From positions 124,001-188,000 of the forward strand of contig NZ_WOWL01000001.1 in the NCBI RefSeq assembly GCF_009741265.1: a DNA stretch of 64,000 bases, written 5' to 3'. This document shows, piece after piece, positions 35,845 through 42,885 of the stretch. Origin of the DNA: Pseudarthrobacter sp. GA104 (GTDB lineage Bacteria; Actinomycetota; Actinomycetes; Actinomycetales; Micrococcaceae). Both the position numbers and the translations under genes were made by a program. Below the pieces are notes generated by a model. It made no database searches. It saw only the letters and a program-made list of their open reading frames with translations, and was not told where the DNA came from. Each line of letters starts with the position of its first letter. Position 1 is the first letter of the stretch.

Positions 35845-36801
35845 TTATCTCCCTTCGTTCAATGCCTCGAAAAGAAGCTTGTTGAACAGGTCCGCGTCCG
35901 CGCCCAGAGCCACAAAAGCATTGGGTTTCTTGCGCGTGCGTGAGGCTACATCGACAAATGTTTTGCCGAAAGCCAGTGGGCTGACCGTGTCGACGGCGAC
36001 GTGGTACGGCGCCAGGTCGACTACCGCCGGGTCTAAGAGGTACGCGATGCAAAGAGCATCATGCACGGGAGCTGAGTCCGGTTCGTCCTGAGGCTGGGTT
36101 TCGTTATAGCCACGGATTCGCTGCTCGACAATGTCTGCAGCCACACCCGCGGCCGGAGTGCCGATGGCCCGCAGGGCCGCGGTATGGCGCAAGGACATGT
36201 TGGCTTTATGGGTTGCATCCAGGGGCACCAGCACGACACGTTCGAGACCTGCCTGCAGGACGACGTCTGCCGCGACCGGATCATGCCAGATGTTTGCTTC
36301 GGCTGAAGCCGTGACGTTACCCAGGGCATGGGCCCCGCCCATGATGACAACCTCATCGATCGCCTCGATGATCGTGGGGTCCAGAGTGATGGCTGCTGCG
36401 ATGTTCGTCAGTGGTGCCACTGGCACCAAGGTGATCTGCTCCGTGGTTGCCCGGAGAGTTTCGACCAGCCATTCCACTGCCGGCTGCTGGGATGCCTGTC
36501 GAAGGGTGGACGGCGCCGGGAAATCATGGGGATGAATGACTTCCCGCTCGCTGTCAACGTGATCTTCGAAGAGGAACGGGATGGGTGCGTAGGGCCTCCC
36601 GAGTCCCCGGAACACCGGAATGTCCTGGCGGCCGATCAGGTCAAGAGTCCGCAGTGTGTTCTCTGTCGTGGTGTCAACGTCGTGGTTACCCCATACGGTG
36701 GTGCAGGCGATCAGATCCAGCGACCGGGACTGGGCCGCCAACATGATCGCGATCGCGTCATCGGTTCCTGTGTCGACATCAAGAATCACTTTCCGGGTCA
36801 T
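35845..36801 (-). CDS. Nucleoside hydrolase (IUNH family), divergent copy 3
   Basis: The 318-residue protein starts MTRKVILDVDTGTDDAIAIM, keeping the calcium-binding Asp residues but with GTDD in place of GHDD, and has APVHDALCIAYLL near the end. It is clearly more diverged than the other two copies. It overlaps the stop of the dihydropyrimidinase-like gene by 4 bases. A different N-riboside specificity from copy 2 is likely, given that both are in one operon. Confidence 0.88.
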   Translation of the reverse strand: MTRKVILDVDTGTDDAIAIMLAAQSRSLDLIACTTVWGNHDVDTTTENTLRTLDLIGRQDIPVFRGLGRPYAPIPFLFEDHVDSEREVIHPHDFPAPSTLRQASQQPAVEWLVETLRATTEQITLVPVAPLTNIAAAITLDPTIIEAIDEVVIMGGAHALGNVTASAEANIWHDPVAADVVLQAGLERVVLVPLDATHKANMSLRHTAALRAIGTPAAGVAADIVEQRIRGYNETQPQDEPDSAPVHDALCIAYLLDPAVVDLAPYHVAVDTVSPLAFGKTFVDVASRTRKKPNAFVALGADADLFNKLLFEALNEGR

Positions 36802-38276
36802 GCCAGGAGCTCCTCTTTGTTGAATCGGGTGATCATGGTTTGTGTTCCGCCGACCGCTGGTGCAGCCAGAAGCGGGACGGCGTCGAGCTGGGCTTTCGAG
36901 AAGAGTTGGCGTCCAATCGGCCCCGGATCGTGAAACCCATCATCGTCAATAACGACGCGTCCTGCGCTGATCACTGTTGTGGGCCAGCCCGTAAACTCTG
37001 TGCCCTCGTACGGCGAATAGTCAGAGTTCATGTGGTGCGTCTTGGCGCTAATGACCTTGGTCATTGTGGGGTCGAGAATGACCACGTCGGCATCCGCGCC
37101 AGGGCCTATCCAGCCCTTGGACCTGAGGCCGTTGAGTACCGCAGGGTTTGTTGAAGACATCGCCACGAAGTTTTCAACACTCATACCACCGCGCACGACG
37201 AGCGTGTCAAAGGACACCGTCATGCGGTTTTCGACACCAGGGAGGCCGTTGGGCATTGAGGTCACGTCATGGGAGTATTTTTCCTTCTGTGAACTCGAGT
37301 AGCAGCAGTGATCAGATCCCAGGGTGTGGACCATGCCCCTGATCGTCCGGTCCCTCAGTCCAGTCATCGCGGTAGCGGAGCGGATTGGCGGGCAGCAAAC
37401 GAAAAGTTCCGGTCTCCCGCTTTCGTAGACGCTGTCATCCAAGGTGATGTAGTGCGGGCAGGTTTCCGAGTAGGCGCGGACGCCCCTGGACCTGGCATCC
37501 GCAACCAAATCCACAACATCCGGCGTCGTCTGGTGCACAAAGTAGACCGCCGCTCCAGTGCTTGCCGCAAGCCCCAAGGCCCGGGTGACGGCAGCAGCTT
37601 CAGCTGCTTCGGGGCGCGTTAGGGCGTGGTGCCGGGAGTCGCCCCGCCCATTCTCCCGCTCGTAGTTTTGCGCCTCCTCGACCAGATGATTCTCCTCGGC
37701 GTGAATGATTGCCACGCCACCGAGATCGGCAAGAACCTCCATAACTTTTTCGATGGTGTCGAATCCGGCCATCACCCCGTCACGGTAAGTGGTGAACATC
37801 TTGACCGTCAGGACACCGAGTTCAGCCAATGACAGGAGTTGATCCCGCGTGGTGTTGTCCCAAGCAACAACACCACCATGCAGGGCCAAATCTGTCCGGG
37901 TATCCTGTGCTGCCTTGCGCTTCTCGTAAACAGCCTGCAGCGGGTTTTGGCCTGGTTCCGGGATGGCGAAGTCAATGATGGTGGTAGTGCCGCCCCACAG
38001 AGCGGCAATGCTTGCCTGAGCGTGAGAGTCCAGCATGGAGAATTCACCGAGCACCTGCCCGACGTGACAGTGCGGATCGACGCCGCCGGGCAGAACCAGC
38101 TGACCTGTCGCGTCGATCTGTCGCTTGTGAGGCGGCAACGGCGCATCGGGGTCCAGGATCCCTGCGATGCGGCCGTCTCTAATGAGGACGGTGCCCTCGG
38201 TGGATCCGGAGGCGTTGACTATAAGGCCGTCTGTAACAACAAGGTCGAAGGGCGTAAGGATGGTTTGGTCAGGCAC
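36798..38276 (-). CDS. Dihydropyrimidinase/hydantoinase-like cyclic amidohydrolase
   Basis: GTG 38276 starts a 492-residue protein of the amidohydrolase superfamily. GGVDPHCHVG supplies metal ligands His69 and His71, VKMFTTY supplies the lysine to be carbamylated (Lys159), IIHAEEN holds the next His (192), and LGSDHCCY holds the late Asp. Length and motifs fit dihydropyrimidinase or D-hydantoinase, which open six- or five-membered cyclic ureides. It overlaps the GntR gene by 8 bases and the nucleoside hydrolase by 4. It is the likely first ring-opening enzyme. Confidence 0.9.
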   Translation of the reverse strand: MPDQTILTPFDLVVTDGLIVNASGSTEGTVLIRDGRIAGILDPDAPLPPHKRQIDATGQLVLPGGVDPHCHVGQVLGEFSMLDSHAQASIAALWGGTTTIIDFAIPEPGQNPLQAVYEKRKAAQDTRTDLALHGGVVAWDNTTRDQLLSLAELGVLTVKMFTTYRDGVMAGFDTIEKVMEVLADLGGVAIIHAEENHLVEEAQNYERENGRGDSRHHALTRPEAAEAAAVTRALGLAASTGAAVYFVHQTTPDVVDLVADARSRGVRAYSETCPHYITLDDSVYESGRPELFVCCPPIRSATAMTGLRDRTIRGMVHTLGSDHCCYSSSQKEKYSHDVTSMPNGLPGVENRMTVSFDTLVVRGGMSVENFVAMSSTNPAVLNGLRSKGWIGPGADADVVILDPTMTKVISAKTHHMNSDYSPYEGTEFTGWPTTVISAGRVVIDDDGFHDPGPIGRQLFSKAQLDAVPLLAAPAVGGTQTMITRFNKEELLA

Positions 38277-38988
38277 CAGTGCCAGCTCCGTTCATGAAAA
38301 TGGCACGGTCAAGGTGCCCAAGATGATTCCGCATGGCCTCGGCTGCGGATACAGGATCGCCGCCGCGGACTGCTTTGAGGACGGCACGGTGCTCGTCGAC
38401 TTGTATTTGCCGAGAAGCCGGGTCCGGCAATCCTTGCTGGTTGACGAGAACCCACAGTGGATGCGATTCGACGTTCACCAGCTGCTCGATAATCCCGGAA
38501 AGGATTGAATTTCCGCACCCCGGCGCCAGATCCGAGTGGAACTGCAGCCCCAAGGCAACAAACTCGGCAACCCCAGTGGAGTCCTCCACCAGTTCGGCCT
38601 GGCGATCCAGATACCGCTCCAACGTGGATATCCGCTCAGGTGTAATCCGGGTCGCGGCGAGGCTGGCGGCCACGGGCTCAATCGACAGGCGCGTCTCAAT
38701 CAGCTCCCGCGGAGGGACATCGAGGGGGGAGCCGTCCGCCCCGCCTACTCTAGCGGCCCGCCGCACGAAAGTTCCGTCGCCGTGGCGAACTTCAATTGCC
38801 CCCACAAGCTCCAAGGCCAGAAACGCTTCCCGCGCCGTCGGCCGAGAAACCTGGTATTGGGCAGCAATGTCGGTATGGGCCGGTAACCGTTCCCCGGCCG
38901 CGTACTCGCCGCTGGTAATGGCCATCAACAGATCCTGGGCAACATTCAAATAGCGGCGCTGTCGACTGGACTCATCTGACGTGTTCAT
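38269..38988 (-). CDS. GntR-family regulator, FadR/FCD subfamily
   Basis: Starting at ATG 38988 (a GTG two codons upstream is possible), the 239-residue protein has a winged helix (AQYQVSRPTAREAFLALELVG) and an FCD effector domain with an LFH-type HSDLA motif. It is the first gene of the minus-strand operon and overlaps the hydrolase gene. It probably senses an acidic catabolite and controls both the operon and the divergent dehydrogenase. I could not identify its operator with confidence. Confidence 0.88.
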   Translation of the reverse strand: MNTSDESSRQRRYLNVAQDLLMAITSGEYAAGERLPAHTDIAAQYQVSRPTAREAFLALELVGAIEVRHGDGTFVRRAARVGGADGSPLDVPPRELIETRLSIEPVAASLAATRITPERISTLERYLDRQAELVEDSTGVAEFVALGLQFHSDLAPGCGNSILSGIIEQLVNVESHPLWVLVNQQGLPDPASRQIQVDEHRAVLKAVRGGDPVSAAEAMRNHLGHLDRAIFMNGAGTGA

Positions 38989-39078
38989 ACTCACACTCTA
39001 AACGTCTGAGGAGTACTATGCAAGAGGTAAGACTTCTAGGGCAGATGGTTCTAGGACGAAGAGGAAAAGTGAGATGTG

Positions 39079-40032
39079 ATGAAGGTTCTACTTCCGTCAA
39101 CAGTCAGTTCAGAGTCGTTCACAGGTGGGGCGGGGGACGACTTCATCGTCTATGACGTACATGCCCCAATACCGGAAGAACACAGGGATGCCGAAGTTCT
39201 GGTTGCGTGGCAGAACCCTCCGGCACAACTGGCCGCCGCAGCCCAACACCTGACGCGCCTGCGCCTCGTGCAGGCCCTCGCCTCGGGGACGGACGCCGTT
39301 ACCGCCGCTGGTTTTCCTGAATCGGTACAGGTATGTTCGGGCCGCTCGCTTCACGACGGGCCGGTGGCCGAGCATACCCTTGCGCTCTTGCTTGCCTGCG
39401 TCCGGAGACTCGACCGGCTCTACCTCGCACAGCAGTCCAGGACGTGGGACAACGAATACCTACATGACCAGGCGAGCCCGGACAGCGCCGGCGACTACAC
39501 ACTCAATGGCGCACGCGTCCTCGTCTGGGGATTTGGCTCCATTGCCGCGAAGCTGGCTCCCCTGCTCACATCCTTGGGCGCAAAGGTCACGGGTGTGGCA
39601 AGCACGGCGGGTAACCGCGCAGGCTATCCCGTGGTGACAGAAGATACTGCCCGAGAAATGCTGGCAAGTACAAACGTGCTCATTTCCCTTGTGCCCGCTA
39701 CCGCGCGAACCGACAAGCTGTTCAACAACAGTGTGTTCGCCGCCATGCCGCCAGGCTCCGTTTTCATCAACACAGGACGTGGTTCAACGGTCGACGAAGC
39801 AGATCTTATATCCGCCATCGAAAAGAACCACCTGAGGGTTGCGGCCATCGACGTCGCCCAAAGCGAACCACTGCCGTCCACTTCACCACTGTGGAGAACA
39901 GAAAACCTCATCATCACACCGCACGTTTCGGGAAACAGGCCACAAGGAGCGGCAGCGTTGATCGGGAGGAACCTAAAAGCACTTCACGCCGGCAGCATGC
40001 TGGAAAATCTCACCTCAAAAAGTGTCGCCTGA
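39079..40032 (+). CDS. D-2-hydroxyacid dehydrogenase
   Basis: ATG 39079 follows GAGGAAAAG; a GTG one codon earlier is possible. The 317-residue protein has the NAD-binding motif VLVWGFGSIAAKLAPLL, NTGRGSTVDEADL with the catalytic Arg, AQSEPL with the Glu and ITPHVSG with the His. It would interconvert 2-oxo and D-2-hydroxy acids, such as hydroxypyruvate/glycerate or glyoxylate/glycolate. Divergence from the GntR operon, which ends in glycerate kinase, makes hydroxypyruvate or glyoxylate reduction a reasonable guess. Confidence 0.87.
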   Translation: MKVLLPSTVSSESFTGGAGDDFIVYDVHAPIPEEHRDAEVLVAWQNPPAQLAAAAQHLTRLRLVQALASGTDAVTAAGFPESVQVCSGRSLHDGPVAEHTLALLLACVRRLDRLYLAQQSRTWDNEYLHDQASPDSAGDYTLNGARVLVWGFGSIAAKLAPLLTSLGAKVTGVASTAGNRAGYPVVTEDTAREMLASTNVLISLVPATARTDKLFNNSVFAAMPPGSVFINTGRGSTVDEADLISAIEKNHLRVAAIDVAQSEPLPSTSPLWRTENLIITPHVSGNRPQGAAALIGRNLKALHAGSMLENLTSKSVA

Positions 40033-40979
40033 GTACGCGTACCTGCAGCGCCCTTCCATAGTTTTGGGGCGGTCCCCTCGCAAAAGGACGGGAGCAGGCG
40101 GGCTGGCCCAAGATCCAACCCCTGGCCTACTGGCACCCCCGCATATCAATGTTGGGCGTATTCGCCTCCAGGAGGGATCGTCGCTGGGCAATGAAGGGCG
40201 TGCCACCAGTCTGCTTGTCTTTGACGACTACGAGCCACGTCCTTCTGGACGTGGCGTACTTTGTTCCTGCGTTGGAGAGCTAAGACAGATCCGTCCAAGC
40301 AATCCTGCCACCGCACAACGCCGGGGCAAGTCACTGGTTCCTGTGAACTTACCGCTGCATACCGCCTCGTCTCCCGGCATGGACGCCTGCCCTACGTTGG
40401 AGAGCCGGCGGCAGACTTGGCAGAGCCGCCATAAGTGAACACGGCTGGCACGTGGCCGGCGTCAACCCTCCCCGGTAGAGACCCGGGGGCGGGCGCGAGG
40501 ATTCTGTGCTGCCATGACACATCAGCTATGGAGCGTCATCGTGATCGAGGCAGACCCCGGCAACGACGCACCAGGCTGCGACGGCAGCTTCTTGAGGAGT
40601 AGCGGGGCCAGGAAAGACCGATAACCATTGCTACCTTACGGAAGGTTCGGGCTAGTGCTTGTACTGTACGGGTCCGGAAACGGGAGCCCACAATCAGGCC
40701 ACCGTACGGCTGGCCTACACCCCAACCTGACGCAGTTCGAAGCCCTCGCGCATCAGAGCCTTGCTTCATCCCGTTTCTACTGGAAATCGGAGAAACAGCG
40801 CTGAGCCCTATCCGACCTGCGCGGCCCCTGCAGTGCAAGATAACTAAACTCCCGGACGTCTGTCGGGACGCCAATAGTCCGTCCGGCATCTCCTCAAAGT
40901 GATGAATCTTGGGGCTTGGCTGTCGTCGCAGCGGCGTCGATCAAGCGACAGCCCCGGCAACGCCATAAAGCAGATGTAA
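40033..40979. other. Gene-free stretch with a perfect hairpin
   Basis: No frame here looks like a gene. At 40234-40255 a perfect 9-bp stem GCCACGTCC-ttct-GGACGTGGC is followed by gtactttgtt and could terminate transcription from the dehydrogenase side. The 11-base sequence cgttggagagc occurs twice (near 40274 and 40395). The rest has no feature I can name before repeat unit D. Confidence 0.45.
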
Positions 40980-41480
40980 GTGTTGACACTGTCAACACCC
41001 TCTTTGGTACGCCAAACGCCCCGGCAGCGCTCCTGGTAACCCTCGCGGACCCACGCACGAAGCTCCTGAAGGAAAAGTCCGCGAGGTCATGTAGCAATCA
41101 CAATTCCGAACCATGAATAGGTGCTGGCCACCCACGACCAGCCCGACAGAACCGGAATGAGGACCGCATAAACCCAGCCACAGCAGACGGAAGGCCCACC
41201 AGCCAGGGACTTGAACCCGCCACGCCACACACCTGAATAAGCCACCGCGGAGGCTAGGCCACAGCCCGCGAACCAACCCGTCAGGGCCTGCGACCACAAG
41301 CTTTGTCAACACGCCAAAGCAAAATCGCCCCTGACGAGGGAATCTGTCGTGCCCGAGGTGGGACTCGAACTACATTCCCGCCCTGCAAACACTGGACGCC
41401 CGTGGAAACATGCGCAATCCGAAGCAGTTCGAGGGAAGTACGACACAATCTGAAGCTGAAAGTGTGGACAATGTCCACAG
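40980..41480 (+). repeat. 0.5-kb direct repeat, unit D, next to the recombinase genes
   Basis: The unit is 501 bp. Its left palindrome GTGTTGACACTGTCAACAC (40980-40998) differs from units B and C by paired changes in both arms, keeping perfect symmetry. The right one, GTGTGGACAATGTCCACAG (41462-41480), differs at the last base. The T-loop-like block at about 41201-41240 and the 22-base tRNA-3'-end-like stretch at 41349-41370 are conserved. It lies 211 bases upstream of the first recombinase gene and may be the element end or recombinase-binding region. Confidence 0.85.
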
Positions 41481-41691
41481 CCGTATTTCGACCCTTGGCG
41501 GGCACGGTTAGCCGACAACAGCGCAAGCCCGACTACTCACATCGTTGACGACGTAAGTTCTTCCACTTCTGCAGCATCAGCAGGTCCAGGTACTGTTTAT
41601 CTGCCCTCAAGTGGGGTTCACAGCGATGTAGGTTCTGCATTAGGGTCGTCTCGGAACGCACGGATTATCTACCCTGACGAGGTACGTTCGT

Positions 41692-42885
41692 ATGCCGCAG
41701 TCCCTGATTCCGTTTCCGTCGACCACCCACCCGATCGTCCCGATTTCACGGCGCTGGATCGCGTTCAGCGTCATCCACAAGGCTGGAGGCCCGTCCTGGG
41801 CAGTAGTGGACTCCTCCACCTACGAGTTGCATTCTGAGGCCAGCGCCTACCTTCACTACCTTCTGGGTTCTGCCCGGTCCGCCAACACCATCCGGGCCTA
41901 CGCGCAGCGCCTGGCCGCTTTCTTCACCTGGCTCGGTCCGGCGAGGTTGGACTGGACTGACGGTGTTCCTGTCGTTTCCCGGTTCATCCGGGAGCTCGCC
42001 GTCACCGCGTTGAACGCCCCGGAGGGAAACGCGGAATATCGTGAGCCGCGCTACCGGAGCGGGAAAACAATGAACCAGTATGCCGCGGCAATAACCCAGT
42101 TCTACATGTGGGCCGCGCGCAGTGATCTGGTCAGTGAGAAGACGGCCGCAGGCTTCTACGAAACCAGAATCGCCTACGGCTATTCCGGTGACAGACTCCT
42201 GCCGGGCCAGGTGTTGAGGTCCCGGGCAGTTCGCGTCAAGGAAATCGAAGAAGCCCCGAAGTTGCTGAATGAAACCGGTGCGGAGTCGTTGCTGGAGGCG
42301 GTCTCCAACCACCGTGACCGTTTCCTGGTGGCACTGATGGTCGAAACGGGCGTCCGGATCGGTGAGGCCTTGGGGCTGCGGACAGAGGATCTGCACCTTT
42401 TCCATGACTCGCGTGCCGTCGGTTGTGTGTCCGTTGGGCCACATATCCACGTCCGGCGGCGACAGAATCCCAACGCTGCGCTGTCCAAATCCTCGAACCC
42501 ACGCACAGTCCCGGTCACTGAAGCGGTCTGCACCCTGTATTACCTGTACCTTGAGGACCGCATCGACCGGTTGGCCCAGGATTCCAACCCGATGGTCTTC
42601 GTCAACCTGTATTCCCGGTCCCATGTCGGGGAAGCGTTGAAGTACTCCAACGCCGTGAAGATGTTCTACCGCTCTTCAGGCCGTGCTGGGCTCCGGGTAA
42701 ACCCGCACATGACACGGCACACCGCGGCGACCCGCTGGAAGAGGGCAGGAGTGCCGACGCGGGACGTTCAGGCACTGCTCGGGCACCGCAGTCCCTCATC
42801 CCAGCTCGTGTATGAGCACTCCTCCGACCAGGACCTGCGCGAGGCCATCGAACGTGTCCGGTTCCGTTCGTCGGAGCCCACATGA
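41692..42885 (+). CDS. Tyrosine recombinase, Tn554 TnpA-like
   Basis: The 397-residue protein has an N-terminal SAM-like core-binding region (SANTIRAYAQRLAAFFTWLG, 63-82) and a full catalytic set: Arg222 (TGVRIGEAL), His339-x-x-Arg342 (HMTRH), His365 (LGHRS) and Tyr374 (QLVYEH). It is the first of three genes with 4-base overlaps, the order of Tn554 tnpA-tnpB-tnpC. Such trios catalyse site-specific transposition without a DDE transposase. It begins 211 bases after repeat unit D. Confidence 0.9.
   Translation: MPQSLIPFPSTTHPIVPISRRWIAFSVIHKAGGPSWAVVDSSTYELHSEASAYLHYLLGSARSANTIRAYAQRLAAFFTWLGPARLDWTDGVPVVSRFIRELAVTALNAPEGNAEYREPRYRSGKTMNQYAAAITQFYMWAARSDLVSEKTAAGFYETRIAYGYSGDRLLPGQVLRSRAVRVKEIEEAPKLLNETGAESLLEAVSNHRDRFLVALMVETGVRIGEALGLRTEDLHLFHDSRAVGCVSVGPHIHVRRRQNPNAALSKSSNPRTVPVTEAVCTLYYLYLEDRIDRLAQDSNPMVFVNLYSRSHVGEALKYSNAVKMFYRSSGRAGLRVNPHMTRHTAATRWKRAGVPTRDVQALLGHRSPSSQLVYEHSSDQDLREAIERVRFRSSEPT

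Noticed and set aside
834..41480. CRISPR array
   Set aside because: The repeats are about 500 bp long, thousands of bases apart, and no cas gene is present.
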